From Azotobacter paspali (GTDB taxonomy: Bacteria > Pseudomonadota > Gammaproteobacteria > Pseudomonadales > Pseudomonadaceae): 9,327 bases of DNA. The notes under the pieces are model-generated. The model did not search any database, had not been told where the DNA came from, and was given only the letters and a program-made list of their open reading frames with translations. Position numbers and translations under genes: made by a program. Positions 1 through 6,240 of the stretch are shown here, one piece after another (the stretch's first letter is position 1; each line of letters begins with the position of its first letter). The stretch lies in assembly GCF_042434745.1 (NCBI RefSeq), contig NZ_JBHLSS010000103.1; one strand, written 5' to 3'.

Positions 1-330
1 CCTGCGCTCGGCCTTCTGAACGGGAGTCGGGCTCCGGGTTGCCTGAAAGCGCTTTCGCTCTTGTGGCACGGCTTGTCAGGCCGCGCCGGATGCTCCCTTC
101 AGGAGGCCGAGCGGAATCGTCGTGGAAGGGGTCGAGCGGCAAGGATGCCGCGAGAGCCGCGATGGGCCATGGATGGCCCTTCGCGGCGAGCCCCTGGAGC
201 GACGATGGAGCGAGGGAACCCGGAGCGAAGCGCAGGGCCGGATGAGGGGGTGGCCTTCTTTTGGGTTACTTTTTCTTGGCCAGGCAAGAAAAAGTGACTC
301 GGCCGGGGGGGCGAAACGGAGACTGTCCGG
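1..330. repeat. Dispersed hairpin-rich repeat, no supported gene
   Basis: No reading frame here has a ribosome site or a recognisable protein. The sequence resembles, from memory, a repeat found in many copies in Pseudomonas, Azotobacter and related genomes, which conceptually translates to strings such as GPWMALRGEPLERR and VTFSWPGKKK. Two strong inverted repeats are visible. One spans 156-187: GCCGCGA pairs with TCGCGGC, and GGGCCAT with ATGGCCC, around one T/T mismatch. The other spans 263-300: ACTTTTTCTTG at 268-278 pairs perfectly with CAAGAAAAAGT at 285-295, and the stem extends outward. An open frame runs from here into the protease gene, but the protease signal peptide starts at 491, so the upstream codons are probably not translated. 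The left boundary is not visible. Confidence 0.5.
263..300. repeat. Perfect 11-bp hairpin inside the dispersed repeat
   Basis: ACTTTTTCTTG (268-278) and CAAGAAAAAGT (285-295) are exact inverted complements around the 6-nt loop GCCAGG. The stem extends through T67/G96-type wobbles to about 263 and 300. In RNA it would be a long stem, but no U-tract follows, so it is not a classical terminator. It is probably a structural part of the dispersed repeat. Confidence 0.7.
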
Positions 331-450
331 CCCCTCGGCAAGCAGCCATGCCAAGGCTCACACAGTCTTTCCAGTCCGGTATCGGAAAGACATTTCATGC
401 GATTGCCCTGGCGGATGCTCGTGGCGGCGACATTCCCTTCACCTGCGAAC

Positions 451-479
451 TACTATGGTGGACCCATTTTCCCCAGGAG
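451..479 (+). promoter_or_regulatory. Candidate -10 box and ribosome site of the protease gene
   Basis: TACTAT at 451-456 is a good sigma-70 -10 hexamer, but no convincing -35 lies 16-18 nt upstream. AGGAG at 475-479 is a plausible Shine-Dalgarno sequence, though its 11-nt distance to the ATG at 491 is rather long. Confidence 0.3.
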
Positions 480-490
480 CCTGTCACCTC

Positions 491-1021
491 ATGCGTTTAT
501 CCAAGCCCCTTCCCCTGATGCTGCTGCTGAGCGCCCTTGCCCTCCCCGCCGTCGCCGCCGAGTCGCCCGAACGGGTCTTCGGCTGGATCGAGAAGGGTTC
601 GATCGAACCAGAGAACATCCCGGTGAAGATGAAGCTGGATACCGGCGCCCTGACCTCCTCCCTGGACGCCAAGGATCTGCGGCGCTTCGAGCGCGACGGC
701 GACGAGTGGGTACGCTTCGACGTCGAGGTGACCGACAAGGATACCGGCAAGCTGATCGACTCCAGGTTCGAGCGCCGAGTGCTGCGCAACGTGAAGGTCC
801 GCGGCGCCGGCGGGGCGGAACGCCGGCCGGTGGTGAAGATGCAGATCTGCATCGGCAAGCAGATCTATGAGGAGGAGTTCTCCCTGAACGACCGCGGCAA
901 GATGAACTACCCCGTATTGATCGGCCGGCGGACCCTGGGGCACCTGGGCCTGGTGGACGTCTCCCGGACCTTCACCGTCGATCCCAAATGCTCACGTGGC
1001 AGCGCGGCCAAGGCCGACTGA
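491..1021 (+). CDS. Secreted retropepsin-like (RimB/ATP-dependent zinc protease family) protein
   Basis: The product has 176 residues. Residues 1-23 form a signal peptide: basic MRLSK, a leucine-rich core, then an AVAA-type cleavage region, so the mature protein should be periplasmic. The start at 491 is chosen because it opens this signal peptide; the open frame continues upstream but only into repeat sequence. The body matches the family annotated as putative ATP-dependent zinc protease, now regarded as a single-domain retropepsin fold. It shows KLDTGALTSSLDA (residues 48-60) with the catalytic D50-T51-G52-A53, and the second family block YPVLIGRRTL (140-149) followed by LVDVS. Related proteins can be encoded beside RimK/glutamate-ligase genes, but none is seen here. 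The substrate is unknown. It lies upstream of the ColRS genes, separated by a gene on the other strand, so it is not in their operon. Confidence 0.85.
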   Translation: MRLSKPLPLMLLLSALALPAVAAESPERVFGWIEKGSIEPENIPVKMKLDTGALTSSLDAKDLRRFERDGDEWVRFDVEVTDKDTGKLIDSRFERRVLRNVKVRGAGGAERRPVVKMQICIGKQIYEEEFSLNDRGKMNYPVLIGRRTLGHLGLVDVSRTFTVDPKCSRGSAAKAD

Positions 1022-1136
1022 GCCCGCCGCCGGCGAATCGGAGCGAACGGCACGCTACGGCTTATCCTCCCCTCCCGCGCCCGAGAAGAGCACCGCAGGA
1101 GAGAGGGAGACGAAAGCCTGCCGGGCGGATACTGCA

Positions 1137-1166
1137 CGAAAATGCCCCGCCCGAGGTGCGGAGCAT
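1137..1166 (-). terminator. Intrinsic terminator of the small minus-strand gene
   Basis: On the minus strand, ATGCTCCGC (1166-1158) pairs with GCGGGGCAT (1150-1142) around a 7-nt loop. The stem has nine pairs including one G-U, and is followed at once by TTTTC. On the plus strand the same pair would be a C/A mismatch and there is no T-tract, so the signal is directional and ends transcription of the gene that stops at 1166. Confidence 0.7.
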
Positions 1167-1396
1167 CAGCGCTGCAGTTCCTCCCAGTCGGGCAAGATTC
1201 CCATGTCGCGCGCCCACATGGCCAAATCGACGTGCTTGGCCATGACGACATCCCGCGCGGTATCCAGCATATAGAAATCACCCAGCTCCGCGTATGCCTG
1301 GGAGCCTTCCCGGCAGCGGCAGAGCTGCTGATTGTCCTGTTTGAGCAGACGGTTGATCCTGGCCAGCAAGGCCCGCTCGGTCACCTTCACCTTCAT
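1166..1396 (-). CDS. Small conserved hypothetical protein (76 aa)
   Basis: The protein is short and soluble, beginning MKVKVTERALLARINR, with a charged helical N-terminus and the C-terminal block DMGILPDWEELQR. It has no signal peptide or membrane segment. I recognise the pattern (ERALLARINR, a GDFY/VDT-like centre, WEEL at the end) as that of small hypothetical proteins common in pseudomonads; no function is known to me. The start is well supported: GAGGAGGT lies 7 nt before the ATG. An intrinsic terminator sits directly after the stop. It is transcribed divergently from colR. The 267-bp inverted-repeat element ends only about 33 bp before its start codon, so its promoter must lie inside or beyond that element, or was displaced by the insertion. 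Confidence 0.75.
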   Translation of the reverse strand: MKVKVTERALLARINRLLKQDNQQLCRCREGSQAYAELGDFYMLDTARDVVMAKHVDLAMWARDMGILPDWEELQR

Positions 1397-1428
1397 CGGA
1401 ACGACCTCCTCTTGGGGTGGAGAAGCTA

Positions 1429-1695
1429 GGCGTGTCATCAATTGTTTCCCACATTGCGACGGAGCCCGCGTTAGCACGGGGCAAGGCGCGAGGAGAGAAG
1501 CTTGGTCGCTCAAACGGACGACAAACAACGCCGCACTGCGCCAAAGCAAGCCCGTCCTTCGGGATTGCGCCGGAAATGAAGCCATGCGGCACTGCAGGAA
1601 TGACCATTGCCTGCAGGCTGCGCCTCGCCGAACGCGGCCTGCCCCGACCCCATTTCCGGCGGCGACGCAACCGGGTAAATAATTGATGACACGCC
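1429..1695. mobile_element. 267-bp miniature inverted-repeat element (MITE-like)
   Basis: The ends are inverted repeats: 1429-1450 and the reverse complement of 1674-1695 agree at 20 of 22 positions. Both begin GGCGTGTCATCAATT, followed by G/A, TTT, C/A and CC. The interior of about 220 bp is GC-rich, has no gene with a ribosome site, and is too short for a transposase, so the element would depend on a transposase elsewhere. Flanks are CTA on the left and CTG on the right, so no clean target duplication is visible. It occupies most of the gap between the divergent 76-aa gene and colR. A 51-bp relative with the same two ends lies at 2544-2594. I cannot assign an IS family. Confidence 0.7.
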
Positions 1696-1820
1696 CTGAT
1701 ACCAGTGTGCAGCAGCGAAAGAGCGGGCAGGCCCGGATGCGACGAGCGGACTTCTCGCCCGCACCGGCCCGGCAGAAAGCCTTCACATGCAACATTCGCC
1801 TGCCGCGCCCGCCGGCAGCT

Positions 1821-1829
1821 TGCTACAGT
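1821..1829 (+). promoter_or_regulatory. Candidate extended -10 promoter of colR
   Basis: TGC followed by TACAGT (1824-1829) is an extended -10 motif about 32 nt before the colR ATG. No good -35 is visible, as is common for extended -10 promoters. The Shine-Dalgarno sequence before the ATG at 1861 is weak (GAG near 1849). It lies about 125 bp beyond the inverted-repeat element, so the insertion would leave this promoter intact. Confidence 0.35.
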
Positions 1830-1860
1830 ATCGACCCCGGTACTTCCGAGAATCCCTTCA

Positions 1861-2543
1861 TGCGCATCCTGGTCATCGAAGACAACCGCGACATCCTCGC
1901 CAACGTACTCGACTATCTGGAGCTCAAGGGCTACACGGTCGATTGCGCCCAGGACGGACTGAGCGGACTGCATCTAGCGGCCACCGGGCAGTACGACCTG
2001 ATCGTGCTGGACATCATGCTGCCGGGCATCGACGGCTACCAGGTCTGCGAGCGCCTGCGCCACGATGCCGGCAGCGAGACGCCGATCATCATGTTGACCG
2101 CCCGCGACGCCCTGGACGACCGCTTGCAGGGCCTGAACAGCGGCGCCGACGACTACCTGCTCAAGCCCTTCGCCCTGTCGGAACTGGTGGCGCGCATCGA
2201 GGCGGTGCTGCGCCGCACCCAGGGCAGCCGCAAGCGCCAGTTGCAGGTCGGCGACTTGATCTACGACCTCGACACCCTGAACGTCAGCCGCGCCGGCAAG
2301 CAACTGCGGCTGAATCCGATCGGCTACAAGCTGCTGGCGATCCTAATGCAGAAGAGCCCGGCCGTGGTGCGCAGGGAATTTTTGGAGAACGCTCTGTGGG
2401 GCGACGACCTGCCGGAGAGCGATAGTCTACGCAGTCATATCCACCAACTGCGCCAGGCACTCGACAAGCCCTTCGACAAGCCCCTGCTGCACACCATCCA
2501 CGGCGTCGGCTACCGCCTGACAGAGAACCTGGACGCGAATTAG
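1861..2543 (+). CDS. colR: ColR, OmpR-family response regulator
   Basis: The protein has 227 residues, the usual length for an OmpR/PhoB-type regulator. The receiver domain (about 1-115) has the acidic pocket E7-D8, the phosphoacceptor D51 in VLDIMLPG, T80 and K102 (LLKPFA). The winged-helix DNA-binding domain (about 128-222) ends in the typical HTIHGVGYRL. The overall sequence, including MRILVIEDNRDILAN and GLSGLHLAA, closely fits pseudomonad ColR as I remember it. The start at MRIL is fixed by the domain, although the frame is open upstream. In Pseudomonas, ColR with ColS is reported to respond to metal and membrane stress and to control envelope and lipopolysaccharide genes. It is followed after 41 nt by colS. 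Unusually, that spacer is the 51-bp palindrome related to the repeat element upstream of colR, and it begins immediately after the TAG stop. Confidence 0.93.
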
Positions 2544-2594
2544 GGCGTGCCATCCATTATTTCCCCGTTGCGAGGAAACAACGGATGACACACC
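2544..2594 (+). mobile_element. 51-bp palindromic mini-element forming the colR-colS spacer
   Basis: The two arms, 2544-2564 and 2574-2594, form 17 of 21 complementary pairs around the loop 2565-2573; the four exceptions are C/A or A/C. The left arm, starting GGCGTGCCATCCATTATTT, matches the minus-strand beginning of the 267-bp element. The right arm, GGAAACAACGGATGACACAC followed by C, matches the other end of that element at 18 of 21 positions. It therefore looks like the same element in opposite orientation without its interior. It starts right after the colR stop codon and reaches 10 nt into colS, so it includes the colS ribosome site and ATG. Confidence 0.65.
2565..2587 (+). promoter_or_regulatory. 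Shine-Dalgarno and start codon of colS inside alternative hairpins
   Basis: GAGGA at 2572-2576 is the only good Shine-Dalgarno sequence for the ATG at 2585, with 8 nt between. A short hairpin, CCGTTG (2565-2570) with CAACGG (2579-2584), would leave GAGGA in an open loop. The long 51-bp palindrome instead pairs TTTCC (2560-2564) with GGAAA (2574-2578) and CATCC (2551-2555) with GGATG (2583-2587), hiding both the ribosome site and the ATG. The two folds exclude one another. The pairing is visible in the sequence; a regulatory role is inference. Confidence 0.4.
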
Positions 2595-3850
2595 CCAAGC
2601 AGCCTTTCGCCCGACGCATCGTCATCGCCTTCACCCTGATGACTCTGGTGGTCAGCGGCTTCTTCTCCCTGAGCATCGTCGCCATCGTCCACTTCGTCGA
2701 GCGCCACCTGGTCTCCCAGGAACTCAAGAGCGAACTGGACACCGTGATCAACCAGGACATCAAGCAAGGCCATATCCCGCGCCTGGACGCGGCCACCCGC
2801 TTCTTCGCCTCGGACCTGCCGCCCTACGCCATCCCCGAGTCGCTGCGGCATGCCGAGAAAGGCTTCAGCGAATTGCGCGAGGGCGAGCGCGCCTACTACA
2901 TCTATGTAATGAAGCGCGACGGCCAGACCTACATGCTGGTGGAGGACCAGAGCGAGTTCGAGGCGCGCGAGCAGATGCTGTTCCGGGTGATCCTGTTCAG
3001 CTTCCTGCTGAGCGTGGTCGGTGCCTGGCTGCTCGGCCTGCTGCTGGCGCGCAAGGTGATCGCGCCGGTGATTCGCCTCGCGCGCCAGGTCCGACACCGC
3101 GACCAGTTGCTGCCGCTGGCCCCGCCTTTGGCGCCGGAATACCCCGACGACGAGGTCGGCCACCTGGCGGCGGCCTTCGACAGCACCCTCGGCCAGTTGC
3201 GCCAGAGCTTGGAGCGCGAGCGCCTGTTCACTAGCGACGTCAGCCACGAGTTGCGCACCCCGCTGATGGTCATCCAAGGTTCCTGCGAACTGCTGCGCGA
3301 AACCGAACTGCCAGTTCAGGCCAACCGCCAAGTGGAACGGATCGGCCGGGCCGCTCAGGAAATGCACGAGTTGGTGCAAACCTTTCTAATCCTCGCCCGC
3401 GCCCGCCGCGAAGAGGCCGCCAGCGGCGGCAGCGCTACCCTAGCCAACGTAGCGGAGGAGCAGAGCCGGCGCTGGGGACCGCCGATACGCGCCAAGGGCC
3501 TGAACTTCGAACTGGTCGTGGAGGATACCGACAGCGCCTCCTACAACCTCACCTTTCTGAGCACGGTCCTCTCCAACCTGCTGCGCAACGCCCTGCATTA
3601 CACCGAGAACGGCACGGTGCGGCTGATCCTCGAAAAGGGTGGATTCCGCGTCGAGGACAGTGGCGCGGGCATTCCCGCCGAGCACCGCGAACGCATCTTC
3701 CAACCCTTCGTGCGCGGCGAGCAGGCACGTGGCGAGGGGCTAGGCCTCGGGCTGTCACTGGTCAAGCGGATTTGCATGCACCAGGGCTGGCAGGTACGAG
3801 TGAGCGACCTAAAGCCGAGCGGCAGTTGCTTCCGAGTCAGCCTGAAATAG
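2585..3850 (+). CDS. colS: ColS, membrane sensor histidine kinase
   Basis: The protein has 421 residues. Transmembrane segment 1 covers about 12-36 and segment 2 about 133-156, enclosing a periplasmic sensor region of roughly 95 residues, followed by a HAMP-like linker. The HisKA domain has the phosphorylated H221 in SDVSHELRTPL. The ATPase domain has the N box NLLRNALHYT (331-340, N335), DSGAGIP (358-364), IFQPFVRG and GEGLGLGL (383-390). The periplasmic part contains two ExxE motifs, E96-L-R-E99 and E126-A-R-E129. In Pseudomonas putida, ExxE and nearby acidic or histidine residues of ColS are reported to bind iron or other metals, so metal sensing is likely retained. Its ATG and ribosome site lie in the mini-element, so the first residues MTHP are encoded by that element. 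All catalytic motifs are intact. Confidence 0.93.
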   Translation: MTHPKQPFARRIVIAFTLMTLVVSGFFSLSIVAIVHFVERHLVSQELKSELDTVINQDIKQGHIPRLDAATRFFASDLPPYAIPESLRHAEKGFSELREGERAYYIYVMKRDGQTYMLVEDQSEFEAREQMLFRVILFSFLLSVVGAWLLGLLLARKVIAPVIRLARQVRHRDQLLPLAPPLAPEYPDDEVGHLAAAFDSTLGQLRQSLERERLFTSDVSHELRTPLMVIQGSCELLRETELPVQANRQVERIGRAAQEMHELVQTFLILARARREEAASGGSATLANVAEEQSRRWGPPIRAKGLNFELVVEDTDSASYNLTFLSTVLSNLLRNALHYTENGTVRLILEKGGFRVEDSGAGIPAEHRERIFQPFVRGEQARGEGLGLGLSLVKRICMHQGWQVRVSDLKPSGSCFRVSLK

Positions 3851-3880
3851 CCGCTGCGACGAACGGAACGCCAACGCCAC

Positions 3881-3928
3881 CATTTTTGTCATTTTTTGGT
3901 CACCTTCCGGCGGATTTCACGGTAAAAT
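3881..3928 (+). promoter_or_regulatory. Candidate activator-dependent promoter of the methyltransferase-kinase pair
   Basis: The 117-nt gap after colS contains two direct copies of CATTTTT (3881-3887 and 3890-3896) and a -10-like TAAAAT at 3923-3928 about 40 nt before the ATG. The expected -35 position (about 3900-3905, TCACCT) is poor, while the second copy ends just upstream of it. This arrangement suits an OmpR-type activator, and ColR is the obvious candidate. Binding by ColR is inference; I did not match a published consensus. Confidence 0.4.
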
Positions 3929-3967
3929 CGCCACCATCCTCCCCCAGCCCAACAAACTCTTGCCATC

Positions 3968-4663
3968 ATGTCGAGAACACGCATTAGCGGACTGGAACTA
4001 CCACGCCAATTCGGTCAGACCCAGACCGCACAACGCCTGGCCAGGCATTGCGACCGTCTTGTCCGGCAGCTTTCCCACTGGCGTGACGGACAACTGGTCC
4101 GGCGTGCATTGAAGCAGGCCGGTGAACCCAACCTGATCCTGGACTTGCCGTGCGGCGCCGGTCGCTTTTGGCCCCTGCTGACCGAGCATCCAGAACGGGT
4201 AGTGCTCGCCGCCGACAGCTCGGCGGAAATCCTGTCGATGGTCGAGACCAGGCACCCCGACGAGGTGCTGGCCAGGGTGCGGACCTTCCAGGCCGCCCCC
4301 GTCGCCATCGACCTGCCCGACAACGCGGTCGACGGCATTCTCTGCATGCGCCTGCTGCACCACGTCGCCGACCGCGACAGCCGGCTGGCCATCCTCCGCG
4401 AGTTCCACCGGGTCAGCCGCGACAGCCTGATCGTTTCCCTCTGGGTGGACGGCAACTTCAAGGCCTGGCGCCGCCGCTACCTGGCGCGGCTGCGCGCCGC
4501 CCGGGAGGGTCGCGAGGAGAAGCGCAACCGCTTCGTCATCGAGCGCGCAACCATCGAGGCCGAATTCCGCGAAGTCGGCTTTAACATCGCCGGGCACCAC
4601 GATGCCCTGCCCGGCTATGCCATGCGGCGCATCTATGTGTTGTTCAAGAGGATCTCAGCGTGA
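3968..4663 (+). CDS. Class I SAM-dependent methyltransferase (WarA-like)
   Basis: The protein has 231 residues and no signal peptide, so it is cytoplasmic. Motif I for S-adenosylmethionine binding is ILDLPCGAG (57-65). The acidic motif II residue is D83 in VLAADSS, then comes LPDNAVDGILCMRLLHHV (116-133), matching the usual motif IV region of this fold. In P. aeruginosa the gene following colS encodes a methyltransferase that I recall being named WarA and linked to O-antigen modal length; this gene has the same position and type, so orthology is likely but not proven here. The substrate cannot be read from the sequence. Its TGA overlaps the GTG of the next gene, indicating translational coupling. 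The gap to colS carries a possible separate promoter. Confidence 0.85.
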   Translation: MSRTRISGLELPRQFGQTQTAQRLARHCDRLVRQLSHWRDGQLVRRALKQAGEPNLILDLPCGAGRFWPLLTEHPERVVLAADSSAEILSMVETRHPDEVLARVRTFQAAPVAIDLPDNAVDGILCMRLLHHVADRDSRLAILREFHRVSRDSLIVSLWVDGNFKAWRRRYLARLRAAREGREEKRNRFVIERATIEAEFREVGFNIAGHHDALPGYAMRRIYVLFKRISA

Positions 4664-5358
4664 ACGAATCGATCGCCTTGCGGCCGTTGGACTCCTTCGT
4701 CGGCACCTTCCAATGCTGGTGGAACCGCCAGGGGGAATGGGTCGAGGAACCCAATGTTCGTCGCGCCGGGGAAAGCGGCGTACAGCGCCTGAGCGCGTTC
4801 AGCGTGCCGCTCTACAGCAAGCGCCAGACCGGGCACCTCTACCACTCGCTGCGCTACCCCTTCGGCCGGCCAACGGTGCTGCGCGAGCAGGACGCCCTCG
4901 TGGCCATCGGACGCCTCGGCGTGCGCTTGCCGAAGATCGTCTTCTGCTCTGCGCGCAAGACCGCGGGCAAATGGCAGGCCTTGCTGGTCACCGAATCGCT
5001 GGAAGGCTTCGTCAGCCTGGATGCCTGGTACCAGGGCGACGCACGCCAGCGGTGGGGCGACGCGGTCCACCGGCAGATGCTCGAACAATTGGCCCTGACC
5101 CTCAGCCGCCTGCATCGGGGCCGCTGGGAACATGGCTGCTGCTATCCCAAGCACATCTTCGTCAAGGTCGAGGAATGCAACGGACAGCCGCAGGTGGAGA
5201 TCGCCCTGATCGATCTGGAGAAGAGCCGCCGGCGCCTGCGCGTCGCCACTGCCTCGCGCCGCGACGTGGGCCAGTTGCGCCGCCACAGCCCGGCCATGTC
5301 GCCGGCCGAATGGGCTTTCTTCAAGGCCGCCTACGACCAGGCCATGGCCGCGGATTGA
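4660..5358 (+). CDS. InaA/WaaP-like lipopolysaccharide kinase family protein (WarB-like)
   Basis: The product has 232 residues with a small protein-kinase-like fold. The start is GTG at 4660, overlapping the preceding stop as GTGA; the downstream position leaves no room for another start with coupling. Kinase landmarks by position are K54 as the possible ATP lysine, E76, a catalytic-loop equivalent HGCCYPKHIFV (158-168) and the metal-binding D185 in ALIDLEKSR. In WaaP-type kinases the loop reads HRD-C-Y; here C160 stands where the catalytic aspartate should be, so activity is uncertain. I believe InaA relatives share this HGC-Y-KHIF form. In P. aeruginosa the equivalent gene after the methyltransferase is described as an InaA/WarB-type kinase acting on lipopolysaccharide (from memory). 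A role in envelope modification under ColRS control is the best inference. Confidence 0.8.
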   Translation: MNESIALRPLDSFVGTFQCWWNRQGEWVEEPNVRRAGESGVQRLSAFSVPLYSKRQTGHLYHSLRYPFGRPTVLREQDALVAIGRLGVRLPKIVFCSARKTAGKWQALLVTESLEGFVSLDAWYQGDARQRWGDAVHRQMLEQLALTLSRLHRGRWEHGCCYPKHIFVKVEECNGQPQVEIALIDLEKSRRRLRVATASRRDVGQLRRHSPAMSPAEWAFFKAAYDQAMAAD

Positions 5359-5419
5359 TCCCCCGGAGAGGGGCCGCCGAACTCCTGTCCGCAGCGCCCC
5401 CTCCCGCCATCCCGGAGCC

Positions 5420-6240
5420 CTATCCTGGAAACATCCTCGCCCCCAGGAAGTCAATGAAGGCCCGTAGCCGGGGCGAGACCTGTCGCCCGGAAGGCCAGAG
5501 CAGGTAGAAGTACCCCGTACCCTCCATGTAATCGTCCAGCACGCTGCGCAAGCGGCCTTCAGCCAGGGCGCCGCGGATGGCGAAGGCGGGCAGGCGAGCC
5601 CACGGCCACGCTGTGCGAAGCACACCCGCGTCTCGATGTTGTTGCAGACCATGGAGACAGGCAACTGCGGCTCGGGTTCGTCCGGCAGTCGGTGCAGCGG
5701 CTAGGGTTCGAGCTTGCCGGTGTTGGGAAAGCGATAGTGCAGGCAGGCATGGCCGGCCAGGTCGGCCGGACGCCGGGGAACGCCCCGGCGTTCAAGGTAG
5801 TCGGGCGAGCCGACCACCAGCAGGCGGAAGGCGCCGAGCCGCCGCGCCGACAGCCGCGAATCGGACAACTGACCGGTGCGCACCACCACATAGAATCCTT
5901 CATCGATGACATCCACCAGACGATCGGTGAAATCCAGATCCAGCTTGATCTCCGGGTACTCGGCCATGAAGTCGGCCAGTATCGGCAGCACCAGCGAGCT
6001 GACCAGCGGCAGACTCACGCGCAGGCGCCCGCGCGGCGCCCCGGCGGTGCGCGAAAGCGCGAGCTCCGTCGCCTCTATCTCGGCCAAGATGCGCCGACTG
6101 CGCTCGAGGAACAGCGACCTTCCGCGGTCAAGACGATACTGCGCGTGCTACGGTGGAACAGGCGCGCCCCCAGCTTCTCCTCCAGCCGCGCCACCCGCTT
6201 GCCGACAGCCGAAGCCGAGATTCCCAGCGGATCGAACCCT
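5420..6240 (-). pseudogene. LysR-family regulator, multiply disrupted
   Basis: Read on the minus strand, the remains begin inside the helix-turn-helix at LGISASAVGKRVARLEEKL, then FHRSTRSIVLTAEG, a typical LysR DNA-binding region. About 25 N-terminal residues including the start codon are missing. One base is lost near 6111-6116 (EGR, then the frame for LFLERSRRILAEIEA). The effector-binding domain follows (RLRVSLPLVSSLVLPILADF, YPEIKLDLDFTDRLVDV). A TAG at 5701-5703 replaces an expected Trp codon (LEPW). A further shift near 5590-5600 fits loss of one CTGC from a tandem CTGCCTGC. The tail LPAFAIRGALAEGRLR to GARMFPG is clear. Four independent lesions make it non-functional. It converges on the kinase gene and once lay divergent to the gene and exporter at 6240-7688, which it probably regulated. 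Confidence 0.85.

Noticed and set aside
122..490. An N-terminal extension of the protease gene through an open frame starting at 122.
   Set aside because: The extension would place about 120 repeat-derived residues before a clear signal peptide that starts with its own ATG at 491.
1166..1795. Long minus-strand frames running from the 76-aa gene through the 267-bp element.
   Set aside because: The ribosome site and family pattern fix the start at 1396; upstream codons are the element interior without coding character.
1683..1860. A longer ColR starting upstream of 1861.
   Set aside because: The receiver domain begins at MRILVIEDN as in other OmpR-family proteins; the upstream codons show no homology.
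2540..3379. A 279-residue minus-strand frame opposite colS.
   Set aside because: It is a shadow of the strongly biased colS codons, rich in Ala, Gln and His, with no ribosome site or family match.
4633..5664. A 343-residue minus-strand frame across the InaA-like gene.
   Set aside because: Only its first part is real LysR sequence; the rest is antisense to the kinase-like gene.
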